Shown: positions 44,713-56,519 of the stretch, one piece after another
How the letters are laid out: every line of letters starts with the position of its first letter
Numbering within the stretch: position 1 is the stretch's first letter
Assembly (NCBI RefSeq): GCF_029784135.1
Contig: NC_073746.1
Location: 265,011,598-265,075,597, forward strand
Reading direction: 5' to 3'
DNA length: 64,000 bases
DNA from: Toxorhynchites rutilus septentrionalis
Lineage: Eukaryota > Arthropoda > Insecta > Diptera > Culicidae
The notes under the pieces: model-generated
Seen by the model: only the letters and a program-made list of their open reading frames with translations
Told to the model about the DNA's origin: nothing
Databases searched by the model: none
Translations under genes and position numbers: made by a program

Positions 44713-46962
44713 TCTAAGTTAAGTGCTCGTTTTTGTTAGTTTAGTTCGAGGTACACAGACTTTAACTTTGAAAAATCATAACTCAAAAACGAAAAAAAAC
44801 CTCAATCTTTTATAAAAAATAAAAAAAAAATATGCCCTTGGTCCCGAGACCATGAAAACTATAAAAAACAAATACAATCAATAATAACGAAAACATAATT
44901 CGAATTTTCTGCTATTTTCTCAAAAAAGACCAGCTAACTGGCTTTAATTTAATATGTCGAACATCTAATTTGGTCCAGTGGTTCGAAAATTATGAATTTT
45001 TTAAAAAAGTCATTTTTGCCAAGAATGCGAAAAGTTGGATTTTTCGGATCACCCTAAAATGGAAATGGTCACCCTAACAAAAAAATAAAAAACTACTCTA
45101 CGGAATAACACATGAAACGCACCGTTAGGTACTTCATACAGTGCGTGACGACGCTTGGTGCGCTTTATGAGTCGGTGGAATCATTGATCCGTTTTTCCTC
45201 AAAAAAGTATTTCCGGCCAGAGCGTAATAGTTGATGTTAACCTCCACAGAACCACTATCACCGAGTTTTTGGACCACATTTGAGGGCCTTAGTGTGAATG
45301 AACTGCGGTTTCAACAATACAAGCCATATCGTGCCTGCCACAATCAAATGATTGGAAGAACCGTACGGTGAACAAAAAATTTTTCAACGAAATTATTTTT
45401 CGTATAACATAAAATTCGTGACAATGAAACCCCTTTATCGATGTTTAATGATTTTACGTATCGGTGTTAAATTTAAAGTTCAATACCTCTGACGCCCTAT
45501 ATAAATACGCTCAGTAAAGTAATATATAACCTATAATTTCATCGCTCCACCCTCCTCATTGATACCATCAATCAGGGCCTCTTTATCTGCTCCGTGATTG
45601 AGGCATAAAAAGAACATTTTTCATCAACAATAATCATGATAGCGCGTATATCTTTTAACAGCGCTGAGCTACTTTAGGAATTATGAGCAACGACCCCCGA
45701 GTGACTCTGCCATTCCGCTAATCGCTCGTAAAAATAGACGAATCGTTCGAAACAGAATCTTTGCATTAATTGATTCGGCTTCCGATATTCAAATTGAGGG
45801 GAAAATCGACGCCATAGAAATCGATGAGGGAATACGTGTGCATTTCATCAGTTTCGCTCTGTCCCAACCTAGCGATGGTACAACGAGTTACTGTTGGCCA
45901 CCAGTGATACCTCAATTGATTCCCTTCAAATTGCAGCGAAGCCACGAGTGAAACCGGGACAGATATTTCTCTAGATTACCTCGTTTATCTTGTTCGAGCT
46001 TTTCTGAACCTTCACGCGAAAGCCAAATCAAGCCTAACAACGCCTACAGGTTTCGGGCAGAGCATGGCTCGTTTGTGGAAATAGTTTCGTTTCGTGCGAA
46101 GTCTCTAGCTGGGGACATAGCTACTTCTGGGAGATATTTTCAGCCAAAACAACGTGGCCACGATTAGACACTGGGCGGCCTTAAGGTTAGGCATTCATTG
46201 CGCTGATCAAATTGTACCCTCGGTCAGACCGCGCTCGGTGAATTCAACCATGTCGATGATTCATCACAAGTCAATCGTTGGGTTCGGTTGCCAGGCGGTC
46301 TGCCGGCTCTTTTCTTTTTCCCTTCGTTCTCCCGGTCAATCCGACCCCCACTTCGCATTAACGACGTTATTCGACGTTTAACTGTCGTTCAATTAATTTT
46401 GCATTGAACATTACGGCGGCTGTTGTGTCATATCCGAAACGAAAAGAAAAGATGAAAATTGGCAAACCACTACAGCTCAATTATGAGCCAGTTTGCCGAC
46501 GTCAAACCAGTCCCGTGTAATTATGAACATTGTCTACTCCAGATTGACTGTGTGGACCTTCGCTTCCACTGTTCATGCATTTCACCTGGAGAGATGGTGA
46601 ATATGAATTTCGCAGTGTAAAGTTCAATTAAAATATTTTTTTATACAAAGTGTATTTTGAATGGTAGAAATACAGATAAATGGTGCTCAACGCCATGAAT
46701 GACTTTATTCGAAAGATTTTTCATCAATCAGAAAAAATAAACGAACGAACGACACTAGTGAACTTTGGTTTATTTGGTTTAACAATCATTCACAATATAT
46801 CCTATTCATAACGTATAACGTTAACCTCAAGTTCAGACAACGTTAATCATCAATGCATCTAACATGCTAACATTCCTTCAATCCTGAACACTAGTACTAC
46901 TTATTATGTACTTACCAGTTCAAACTCATTCCACAGCATTTATACACACAACTATCTAACTG
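44713..46962. other. No gene recognised
   Basis: CGGATCACCCTAAAATGG and GGTCACCCTAAC near 45050 resemble MITE ends. Elsewhere there are small ORFs only. Confidence 0.35.
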
Positions 46963-47334
46963 CATTCCATTCAATTCGTGCAATGAATAAATTCCTCAAG
47001 AACCGCTTGTCTCAGGTAACAGAACATGCCAGCGCCAGATACTGATGGTAGTGCTCATACCACATGCAGACAGCAATGGCTGCATTAGAGGCTCATGATA
47101 ACTCGAAATGAATCGCTGCTCGTCTGTGAAACAGGGAGGGGGCAAGAATATCGCAAGAACTCAAGTTTTAAGCGCGAAGCTCTCCAACAATCAGTGCTAC
47201 TCTCACTAAAGCCAATTATCTGCAAAGAGAATGCTTGCGAGAATTCGTTCATTTGTGGGGTTAGATCTTCCAGCTGCCATGTGACGTTGTTAAGCCTGCA
47301 ATGTTCTTGTCGAACGAGGTGCACACCTACTAAG
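46963..47334 (+). repeat. Tandem duplication, block A, copy 1
   Basis: 372 bp repeated at 49790-50161 with apparently a single base difference. A 79-codon minus-strand ORF is kept in both but has no recognisable domain. Confidence 0.92.
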
Positions 47335-49198
47335 TTGTGTTTGGTTCGAGTTACGTCACAATTGCAGTCTCAATGGGAACAAAAAACATTGTTTGGGGTT
47401 CAGCAGTGGCGCAGAGCAGCAGTACCATAAAAATCAAAGAGACGGAAAGGTCAGAAATCTCAACCTTCAACTAAATTGAGGAGGAGACACGTCGTGGCAT
47501 GTCTCCAAAAGGTGAGCGAGGTAAGATTCGACAAAACATAATGTACAACTTCGGGAGCGGAAGAGACAGTCAACTAATGGGTTGGATGGATCGCAATAGC
47601 CTAACTATCGAATATGCGTCCTGTGGATGATTCACACCATGAAACTGAAGTCCCAACTTATTTCGCGCGGCCTTTAAATAACGAAAATTATAGGTCTCGT
47701 TCAACAGTTCTATATTACCTAGCACCTGGGTGAAACAGGTACAAACAGATAATGACAATAATCAACCGAATACTGATTAATATTTATCACTGTAAACACC
47801 CCGTTTTTGCACCAGCTACACCTCGTGGGAAGGAGAAATATTGCTGAACGATGAAACTCATTGCCGCATTGCCGCCGATCAATGCAATGATCACTAAACG
47901 GAAACACTTTCAACGTATGTTTTGATATGTGTATCACATCTTACACTGGCATGAAGCTGAAAAAGCGCATAAGACGGGCGGAATGGAGTGTTTACAGGAA
48001 CACTATGGAAGGCGCCCTACACGAACGCCTGTTTCAAGGAGATTGCAGAGGTGCGATAGTTACGTGATAGGTGCTAAAATATTGTACCATGGTTGTAATA
48101 GATCCTTCGTTAGTGGTTTACTTAGGCTGGTTGGTCTTAAGATCAAACCGTGGTTCGAGGATTTGTATTCAATAGCGCTGCATAATGGCGCGTTTACACT
48201 TCGACAGAAATCTCATAATTGCAAGATTCAAACAATTTGTTTGTAAAGGCTCTCGAATAATCACTAGAAATAAATCATAAACTTAGAAATCGTGCAAGAT
48301 ACCACAGGTTTTCGTGGGCCAAAAGTTGATATCTATATCTGTCGCAAACGTAAGTATTCCGGTATGTTGCATGTAGCATATCCGTATAACATCGCAATCA
48401 AAGGAATAAATTACGTATTGACAGCCCAATTCTTTTCAGCCCATGTAGTATGTAGTCTCTAAATTCCTTGCGTTACTGAAGAACTTATTCTCACACCAGT
48501 TGTGCAATTCGAAATTCTCCTATTTTCAAGAGAACCTCAAAATATTTTTATTCCAAGTAATCCCCGTTTGATTCTACACAATTCGCCCAACTCTCAGACA
48601 AATTGTGTGTCCCTTCCAGCAAAACTTTTTTCTTGTTCCCACGAAAACCATTTTTCCATTGTTTCCCTTTCCCTAGTTTTTAATACACTATATGTATTAA
48701 CTCTTTGCGGTCACATGTCTGCTCTCAGCCACCATACCTTTTTTACCGTTCTGGTTGTTTGTCTGCTCTCAGCCACCACAGCAAGGAATCATACTAATCT
48801 TAGGTGCTGTCCACATACCACGTGGACAGAAAAATCATGTTTTTGAACACCCCTCTCCCCCACCGTGGACAAACGTGGACTTTTCCTATACCCCTCCCCC
48901 TGTTGTCCACGTGGACATTTCTAAAAAGATCAAAATAAAATTGAAGTTCGCTTGAATTTCATTTTGGGATTGCTTCTATTTTCTATTTTATAGTTTTATG
49001 GATAAAAATGTTAGTTCAATTAATAATAGCGGTTTGTTTTAAATTCATTTATTCGCTTCCCAACATTCCCCGGAATGTTATTTGTATCGCTATTTAGTTT
49101 CCTCCAAATTCCACTTATGTTGTCAGATTGTTTTCACCGCTAAAATCCACATAAAAAATTTACTGTTCGTATGTCTTAGAAAATTTTAGGTTGTTCCC
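47335..49198. other. Middle block present only in the first duplication copy
   Basis: About 1.86 kb between blocks A and B with no counterpart in the second copy. It includes a TTAACTCTTTGCGGTCAC start at 48700 that resembles the MITE at 58288, and a cluster of CCACGTGGACA-type words at 48808-48916, probably a MITE relic. No gene is recognised. Confidence 0.45.
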
Positions 49199-49790
49199 GA
49201 ATTCGTGCCGGCTTTAACCCTCTAACGGACTGTGGGAACTAGGGATTTAATCAACGCAAACTACAATACAGCGACATGTTTACATGCTGAAATACACAAA
49301 AGATTTTTTTCAATAAACAAAACAATTAAAAACATTAGAAAAAATGGTGGCCACCTGCCCGTCTAGCGGTAAACACTTGATGGTGAAAATGTTTTCTTAT
49401 ATTTGAATTTTAAATGTTAGTTTCAACAAAAACAATTATTTGAGAACTACAAAAAATAGACTGTTTTTCAATGACTTTTCGGGAAATTTGTTCTTGCTGC
49501 TCTAAATTGGGAGTTGTTAACACAAAATGACTACAAAATGAATAGTTTTTAATTTATTCGCGCCCAAAAAAATCAGGCACGTTGCTAGATATCAGAACTA
49601 GTTACCACAATTAGGCTATAAGTAATAATTTATTATTAAAGAAGAAAAAAATAAAATCGTTGGTGGCAATATACAGGGTGGGTCATTTAAAGTGGAAGGA
49701 TTTGTTTTTGCAATAGCAAAGTAAAGAAGTGGAATTTTAAAATTTTTTTTTGAAATTCATTTATTTTGGTCCAAGGAGATTTGTTCTAAC
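49199..49790 (+). repeat. Tandem duplication, block B, copy 1
   Basis: About 592 bp, roughly 99% identical to 50161-50755. Its right 115 bp is the 3' end of the DD41D mariner (CAGGGTGGGTCATTTAAAG terminal repeat), cut off at the duplication boundary. Confidence 0.92.
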
Positions 49791-50161
49791 ATTCCATTCA
49801 ATTCGTGCAATGAATAAATTCCTCAAGAACCGCTTGTCTCAGGTAACAGAACATGCCAGCGCCAGATACTGATGGTAGTGCTCATACCACATGCAGACAG
49901 CAATGGCTGCATTAGAGGCTCATGATAACTCGAAATGAATCGCTGCTCGTCTGTGAAACAGGGAGGGGGCAAGAATATCGCAAGAACTCAAGTTTTAAGC
50001 GCGAAGCTCTCCAACAATCAGTGCTACTCTCACTAAAGCCAATTATCTGCAAAGAGAATGCTTGCGAGAATTCGTTCATTTGTGGGATTAGATCTTCCAG
50101 CTGCCATGTGACGTTGTTAAGCCTGCAATGTTCTTGTCGAACGAGGTGCACACCTACTAAG
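49790..50161 (+). repeat. Tandem duplication, block A, copy 2
   Basis: Second copy of 46963-47334, directly followed by block B copy 2 without the 1.86-kb middle block. Confidence 0.92.
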
Positions 50162-50755
50162 AATTCGTGCCGGCTTTAACCCTCTAACGGACTGTGGGAA
50201 CTAGGGATTTAATCAACGCAAACTACAATACAGCGACATGTTTACATGCTGAAATACACAAAAGATTTTTTTCAATAAACAAAACAATTAAAAACATTGG
50301 AAAAAATGGTGGCCACCTGCCCGTCTAGCGGTAAACACTTGATGGTGAAAATGTTTTCTTATATTTGAATTTTAAATGTTAGTTTCAACAAAAACAATTA
50401 TTTGAGAACTACAAAAAATAGACTGTTTTTCAATGACTTTTCGGGAAATTTGCTCTTGCTGCTCTAAATTGGGAGTTGTTAACACAAAATGACTACAAAA
50501 TGAATAGTTTTTAATTTATTCGCGCCCAAAAAAATCAGGCACGTTGCTAGATATCAGAACTAGTTACCACAATTAGGCTATAAGTAATAATTTATTATTA
50601 AAGAAGAGAAAAAAATAAAATCGTTGGTGGCAATATACAGGGTGGGCCATTTAAAGTGGAAGGATTTGTTTTTGCAATAGCAAAGTAAAGAAGTGGAATT
50701 TTAAATTTTTTTTTTTGAAAATCATTTATTTTGGTCCAAGGAGATTTGTTCTAAC
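50161..50755 (+). repeat. Tandem duplication, block B, copy 2
   Basis: Second copy of 49199-49790. Its right end continues into the remaining mariner transposase sequence. Confidence 0.92.
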
Positions 50756-51930
50756 TACTTTTTGACTATGATATCTCGTAAATGACCGCCTCTGGCCTTG
50801 ACCGCAAAATGTGCCCTTTTTTCGGCATTTTCCATCACTTTGCCCAATGTTTCGGCCGATATGGCAGCAATTTCTTGTCGGATATTGTCTTTCAGCGCAG
50901 CCAGGGTCCTTGGTTTACCAGTGTATACCTTGGATTTTAAATATCCCCATAAAAAAAGTCAGGAGGCGTCAAATCAGGTGATCTCGGTGGCCAGTCATAA
51001 TCGCCGTTTTTCGATATTAATCATCCGGGGAACATTTCGCGCAATAATTTGGTCGTGGCAGCCGCTGTATGGCATGTAGCGCCGTCCTGTTGGAACCAGT
51101 AATTGTCCAATTCATTTTCACGAACAAATGGCAATAAAAAATCGGTTATCATTGTCCGATAACGCTCCCCATTCACGGTTACCGTTGCTCCATTTTCGTT
51201 TTCAAAGAAGTACGGGCCGATGACTTTATCGGCATAAATACCACACCACACAGTAACTTTTTGATCGTAAAGAGGTTGCGTTTCGATGAATTGAGGGTTT
51301 TCAGTAGCATAAAACCGACAATTTTGTTTATTCACTCCTCCATTCAAGTTGAAATGCGCCTCATCAGACATTATGATTTTTTGCCAAAAGCCACGTTCAT
51401 TTTTGGCCATTTCTATGGTCCATTTCGCAAAATCAAGTCGACGTGGTAAGTCAGATGAGTTAAGTTGTTGAGACATTTGAATTTTATACGGAAACATTTT
51501 CAAATCAACACGAATTATGCGTCGGAGAGTGGTTCGAGCGATGCCTAACTCTTGCGAACGATGGCGACCTGATGTCGATGGAGTCTCTGCAACACTGGCT
51601 CGAACGGCATCAATATTCTCGTCGAAACGTCTTGGTCGTTGTCTGGACAGATGACTGGCATTACCAACACTACCAGACGATATAAATTTGGCATATAATC
51701 GACGTATAGTGTTGTCTCCAGGCGATGTTTCAACTTTATTTTTATTTTTCCACGCACGTTTAGTTAACACAATTGAGAAGTTATTTTGAATGTACAGCTG
51801 ATTTCAGCGCGTTGTTTAGGTGTGTATTGTTCCATGGTTAAAATTTTACTGAAATGACGCTTCCAACGCGGTATGACATTTGTTAATCTGACATCTCTGT
51901 CAAAAGTTATGGGGTTGCCAGATGCTTCCA
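50638..51930 (-). mobile_element. mariner-type element, DD41D family, one end lost
   Basis: On the plus strand the element begins at 50638 with CAGGGTGGGCCATTTAAAGT, preceded by TA (50636-50637). The other end, expected to carry the inverted copy, stops at CTTCCACTTT near 51930, where LINE sequence starts. One terminal repeat is therefore truncated. Confidence 0.65.
50755..51835 (-). pseudogene. DD41D (rosa-like) mariner transposase pseudogene
   Basis: The start at 51835-51833 gives MEQYTPKQRAEI. A small deletion near 51790 breaks the frame, then about 249 residues run uninterrupted. They contain the HTH region (RLYAKFISSGSVGN, LGIARTTLRRII), IIMSDEAHFNLNGGVNKQNC with the first catalytic aspartate, VTVWCGIYADKVIGPYFFEN, and NYWFQQDGATCHTAAAT with the second aspartate. 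A TGA at 51023-51021 (most simply CGA to TGA) follows MFPG. Then come LISKNGDYDWPPRSPDLTPP, and another indel near 50950 in the DFFLWGYLK zone. The C-terminus KRAHFAVKARGGHLRDIIVK is followed by a stop at 50757-50755. Counting 41 residues from the second aspartate to the TPPD aspartate places it in the DD41D group. Not functional as it stands. Confidence 0.85.
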
Positions 51931-53020
51931 CTTTTTGGCTATTGAAATGGCTAGAATCATATTTGACTGACCGCACCCAAATGGTAAGATTTATTGGGGA
52001 AATTTCAAAACCAATATTTGTTACATCCGGAGTTCCTCAAGGCTCTCATTTGGGGCCACTTTTGTTCATTTTATTTGTTAATGACGTTTGCGTTTTTCTT
52101 AACAGTTTAAGGCACTTATCTACGCAGATGATATGAAACTGTATATGGAAATGAAGAATGAAGAAGACTCTCAAACATTCAAAAATGAAGTTGACATAGT
52201 TTATAATTGGTGCACTAAGAGTTTATTACAGCTCAATGTTAGGAAATGCACTTTGATTACTTTTACAAGAAGAAGAACACCATTGAACAATGGTATTATA
52301 CTGGGTAATCAACCCATCAGTAGATGTCAACGAGTAAGAGATTTAGGTGTGATCTTAGATTCGAAACTAACCTTCGTGGATCATTATAATACAATCATCC
52401 ATAGAGCAAATAATATGTTGAGCTTCATTAAACGCTTTAGTTACCATTTCCACGATCCGTACACAATAAAAACATTGTATATTACATACGTCAGATCAAT
52501 TCTCGAATACTGTAGTATTGTATGGTCCCCCTACATAACTTCACACGAAGACAGGATTGAATCTGTACAAAAACAATTTTTGTTATTTGCACTTCGTAAA
52601 CTAGGCTGGTCTTCATATCATCTACCGCCATATGAAGCACGCTGTATGCTAATCAATATTAAAAGCCTAAAAGAACGTCGGAACTCTGCCATGATTCTAT
52701 TTATTATTGATATCATATCACAACGAGTGGACTCAGAAGAAATATTAGGAAACCTGAATTTTTACGCACCGATTAGGAACCTGAGAAACCCTAACATTTT
52801 TTACATAGATTATCGAAGAACGAATTATGCTAAATATAGTCCTATTAATCGTATGATGAGCCTCTGTAACGAACACAGTGAAACAATTGATGTAACCATG
52901 TCAAGATCAATGCTCAAAGACTATCTGAATAGCATAAGATATCGTTCAATTTCACTGTAATATTTGGGCAGCATATTTAGTCTACGCTGGTTTGACGAAA
53001 TAAATAAATAAAAAAAAATT
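51930..53020 (+). pseudogene. 5'-truncated non-LTR (jockey/CR1-type) reverse transcriptase
   Basis: The sequence begins inside the reverse transcriptase domain: WLLKWLESYLTDRTQMVRF, SGVPQGSHLGPLLFILFVND (RT motif 4), then a frameshift at about 52095-52110. ALIYADDMKLY (the YxDD catalytic motif, 52121-52132) and RVRDLGVILDSKLTFVDHYN (RT motifs 6-7) follow. The thumb and C-terminal region (RSILEYCSIVWSPY, RIESVQKQFLLFALRKLGW, LKERRNSAMILFIIDI) run to a stop after SIRYRSISL at about 52960. The 3' end is GAAATAAATAAATAAAAAAA. 5' truncation and a poly-A tail are normal for LINE insertions. The frameshift and loss of the endonuclease make it dead. The clade could not be settled. Confidence 0.85.
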
Positions 53021-53228
53021 GATTCTGTAACTTGTTAAAATCGTCTTTTAAATTAAACGAATAAATTATCCAGCCAGCTCTCTTTAGATTTTTAGTTTTA
53101 AGTGAGTAGTTTTAGGTAGTATTAAGAATGTATCGGTCTACAATTTAGATTGACGACAATAAAATTAAAAAAAGGGTTCAGGGAAAAAATCCAAAGCATA
53201 AGAGTGATGACACACAATTATTCGAATA

Positions 53229-54526
53229 AAGGGTGTGTCACATCAAATTGCATCACGGAAAAAACGCTGTAGAAATTTAATTTTCAGGAATTATATCTTC
53301 AGCTTTCGCTTATAATCAGATAAGAGTGTATAGATCACGTTGGCCATGCTTCACTGTCAATTTTTCGTAAATTTGGAAAAATGTCGTCGAACGAAAAAGA
53401 GCGTCGTGAATTAATCCTGCGCACTCATTTCGAGAATCCGGAGTTGTCACATCGGGACAGCGGTAAGATGCTGGGAATCGTCCAATCCACGGTCAGCAGA
53501 GTACTAAAACGATACTTCGAGAACCTAACCATCGACCGGAAGGTGAAGAACGGCAAAAATGGATGCTCCGTCAGTGAAAAAGATCACAAGCGCGTAGTTA
53601 AGCAGTTTAGACGTGATCCGAGAAGTTCGGTCCGGGATGTCGCCAATAAGCTGAATTTGTCAAGTTCATTCGTCCAGCGGACCAAGCAGCGGGAGGGCCT
53701 GCGTACATACAAGGTTCAGAAGGCTCCTAACCGCGACGAAAGGCAAAACATGGTGGAGAAGACGCGAGCCCGGAAGCTGTACACCGAAATGCTGACGAAG
53801 CCGCATTGCCTAGTAATGGACGACGAAACCTACGTCAAAGCGGACTTTCGTCAGCTGCCGGGCCTGTTGTTCTTCTCCGCAGAGGACAAATTCAGCGTTC
53901 CGGAGGAGATTCGCAAGCAGAAACTATCCAAGTTTGCCAAAAAGTACATGGTGTGGCAAGCGATCTGCTCTTGCGAAAAGCGGAGCGCCCCCTTCGTGAT
54001 GACCGGCACGGTAAACGGGCAGGTTTACCTTAAGGAGTGCCTACAGAAGCGCTTACTACCACTATTGAAGCAGCACGAGGGCCCGACCATCTTCTGGCCG
54101 CATCTCGCTTCGTGCCACTATTCAAAGGACGTGTTGGAGTGGTACGAAGCCAACGGGGTCACCTTCATGCCAAAGGAAATGAACCCGCCCAACGTGCCGG
54201 AGCTTCGCCCAATAGAGAAACATTGGGCTATTATGAAGCAGGCCCTCCGGAAGAACCCAATAGTTGTCAAATCGGAGGCGGACTTCAAGAGAAAATGGAT
54301 TTTTGTACAAAAAAAACTACAACCTGACGTTGTACAGAACCTTATGGACGGGGTAAAGGGGAAGGTGTGAGCATACGGGCTTGGGCTCGAAGTATGAATA
54401 AAAAGAAAATGCCAAAAGTTGTTTAATAGTTTTTATTTTACTGTCTAAAATTTTCAAAAGGATCGGTCTACTGGGCGAATTCCTACAGCGTTTTTTCCGT
54501 GATGCAATTTGATGTGACACACCCTT
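53229..54526 (+). mobile_element. Complete ITmD37E transposon (1298 bp)
   Basis: Terminal inverted repeats of 44 bp (53229-53272 and 54483-54526) begin AAGGGTGTGTCACATCAAAT, with no mismatch seen. Both ends are flanked by TA (53227-53228 and 54527-54528). One ORF of 329 codons fills the inside. The element is structurally whole, which suggests recent insertion. Confidence 0.93.
53381..54370 (+). CDS. ITmD37E transposase, full-length, catalytic D replaced by H
   Basis: 329 residues, the expected length for ITmD37E (Tc1/mariner superfamily) transposases, which cut and paste their element at TA sites in the nucleus. Residues 20-45 (ELSHRDSGKMLGIVQSTVSR) form the first helix-turn-helix and residues 82-105 (SSVRDVANKLNLSSSFVQR) the second. 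VMDDETY holds the first catalytic aspartate (D148). KYMVWQAICSCEKRSAPF is the conserved core strand. The third catalytic residue is E279 in LRPIEKHW. The second should be an aspartate in FWPDLASCHY, 37 residues before E279. Here codon 54101-54103 is CAT, giving H241 (FWPHLASCHY), one G-to-C change from GAT. The frame is otherwise intact, but this loss should abolish catalysis. The protein could still bind ends and act as an inhibitor (inference). Confidence 0.93.
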   Translation: MSSNEKERRELILRTHFENPELSHRDSGKMLGIVQSTVSRVLKRYFENLTIDRKVKNGKNGCSVSEKDHKRVVKQFRRDPRSSVRDVANKLNLSSSFVQRTKQREGLRTYKVQKAPNRDERQNMVEKTRARKLYTEMLTKPHCLVMDDETYVKADFRQLPGLLFFSAEDKFSVPEEIRKQKLSKFAKKYMVWQAICSCEKRSAPFVMTGTVNGQVYLKECLQKRLLPLLKQHEGPTIFWPHLASCHYSKDVLEWYEANGVTFMPKEMNPPNVPELRPIEKHWAIMKQALRKNPIVVKSEADFKRKWIFVQKKLQPDVVQNLMDGVKGKV

Positions 54527-55909
54527 TATATTTGGTCATTCAAAAAGAATCCGCGTTTTTCTGTTTAATTTCTGAATAATTTTTCTGAAGTAAGACTACG
54601 TCTAATCGAAAAATTAGGGGGTAAAATGAAAATCTAGGCACTGAACAAGTAGGAAAAAATAAAAAATTTCGAGCGCATCACAAAGATGTTTGCAGGGTTT
54701 GGGCTATACCGTGGATGCATCAAAGTATCCCAACTAATCGACCTATTTTTTGGCGCGTCATCAGAGATTTATGTGACATCTTTCTGTTGATCGATTTTGG
54801 TGGTTTCTTCCATAATCGCCTCGTGAAAACTATCCAGTTGTGAACCGCACAACACTGAATTAACCTTTTGGATGTGTAACTCCTCATGATCGAAGATTCG
54901 CTTCTAGTTCCACCATACACACAGCGTCCCTTTTTTGGAATAAAGGCTTTGATGATATTTGTAGTGGTTTGTCTTGCTTATCCCATGATCTTTTGCGAAC
55001 GATATCGTATTTTCCCATTTCTATCACCCGTGATTATTTGCTCCAGAAATGGGTTGATTCAGTTGCGCTTCGCTGATGAAAATTAGTCAATCAACTTCCT
55101 TTAGAATAATTCATGCGGCTTCCAAACATCGAGTTTCTCTGCGTGGCCTCTTTTTCAAACTGTTGATTGCCTAATTCTTATTCCTAGTTTACACAGTGTG
55201 TGGTATTGCTGAATCGATCCTTCCGCAACATTTAAGCCCAACCTCCCAAAACATGTTTGGTTTCTCGTAAAAAACTAGGCAAGGTTATTTTTTATGCTAT
55301 TCTATGAGTCGAAATTATTGCGCTCAAGAAAAGTGGGCCGAACAATTGATAACCGGAAGGTGCAATATCTGGTGAGAACGACGGGTGAAATAGCTCACCT
55401 TAGGTAAACATAACATTTTCGAGCGGGCTGTCAAAGAGAATGAAATTTGACATTGTCCGGTGGAATACGACGTCTATCATATTGGCTAATTCTGTTGGTT
55501 TTTTTCTGGATCGCTGACTTTAATATCGTTTAGTTATAAGCAGTACTTGTTAGAATTTATCGAAGGTTTGTAGAAGCACATAAAGCAGAATTCCTTTTCA
55601 ATCTGACCAGACACAGGATGCAATAGTATGGAACCGATATACTGTAGCGTACTACGTAACCAAGCTTCACCAGGTAATTCGTTATTCATTTTCCTTTGGT
55701 TCATCACATTTGGAGTTCTCGAAAGGCAGATACAACAACAAACCCGTACCTAAGAAAACTTTGTCGTGCATTTTTCAAATTACAATATTCTAAAATTCTT
55801 TGATGGTGTCTTCGTCCTGGCGGAATGTAAATAAGTTCATCACTCTCAGGTCATGTGAGTTACTCTCAGAATACGCATTTCAGCGAAACTTTTACGGAGT
55901 ACACGTAAG
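54527..55909. other. No gene recognised
   Basis: AT-rich, small ORFs only. AAGACTACGTCTAATCG near 54592 is another variant of the TAGTCCTACGTCA motif. Confidence 0.4.
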
Positions 55910-56262
55910 GGCACGAGTTTTTCTATTCCGAGCGCGAAGTGCGTAGCGTCCAACTTTTTGAAGTACGATTTAACTGCGTCACGAATTTCTTCAGTGTTAT
56001 CGAATCGTTGACCGCCGAACGCCTGTTTCATCACCGGGGATAAGTGATAGTCGCTAGGGGCGAGGACTGGGGAGTAAGGAGGATGCTCGAACACAGTCCA
56101 TTTAAATTTTTTCAATTGCTCTTGAATTACGTGAGCAGAATGGGGCCGCGCATTATCTTGAATGAGGAACACTTTCGTCAATACCTCTTGCCTTTTGTTC
56201 TTAATCGCGGTTCTTGATCGGTCCAAAACTTCACAATAGTACGGTGATCAACGGTCAAGGGC
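55910..56262 (-). pseudogene. mariner transposase fragment, inverted segment
   Basis: Minus-strand reading gives TVDHRTIV, LIQDNARPHSAHVIQEQL (second catalytic aspartate), WTVFEHPPYSPVLAPSDYHL (third aspartate in APSD; the preceding SPD is changed to SPV), then GGQRFDNTEEIRDAVKSYF up to KLVP. The sequence then turns into unrelated DNA. Spacing from QD to APSD is 34 residues, a DD34D mariner. The N-terminal half is missing. Confidence 0.85.
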
Positions 56263-56516
56263 GGTCAACGATTCGATAACACTGAAGAAATTCGTGACGC
56301 AGTTAAATCGTACTTCAAAAAGTTGGACGCTACGCACTTCGCGCTCGGAATAGAAAAACTCGTGCCACGCTATGAAAAATGCCTCGAACGTTACGGCGAT
56401 TATGTAGAAAAATAGAAAATAAAACGTAGATTACGAAAATCACCTTGTTTTTTGTCCTAACTTTATTTTTCCGTGATTTCTGAGGAACTGAAACCTATTT
56501 TTTGAACGACCCTCGT
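56260..56516 (+). pseudogene. mariner transposase C-terminus and 3' end
   Basis: Plus-strand reading starts abruptly at GGQRFDNTEEIRDAVKSYF and continues LVPRYEKCLERYGDYVEK to a stop. A 3'UTR and terminal repeat follow, TTTTTTGAACGACCCTCG, followed by TA (56517-56518). Its first 107 bp (56260-56366) are an exact inverted copy of 55910-56016, so the element has been rearranged into a foldback. Confidence 0.88.
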
Positions 56517-56519
56517 ATG

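Noticed and set aside
47085..47324. 79-codon minus-strand ORF conserved in both duplication copies (also 49912-50151)
   Set aside because: The copies are about 99% identical DNA, so conservation of the frame is not evidence of selection.
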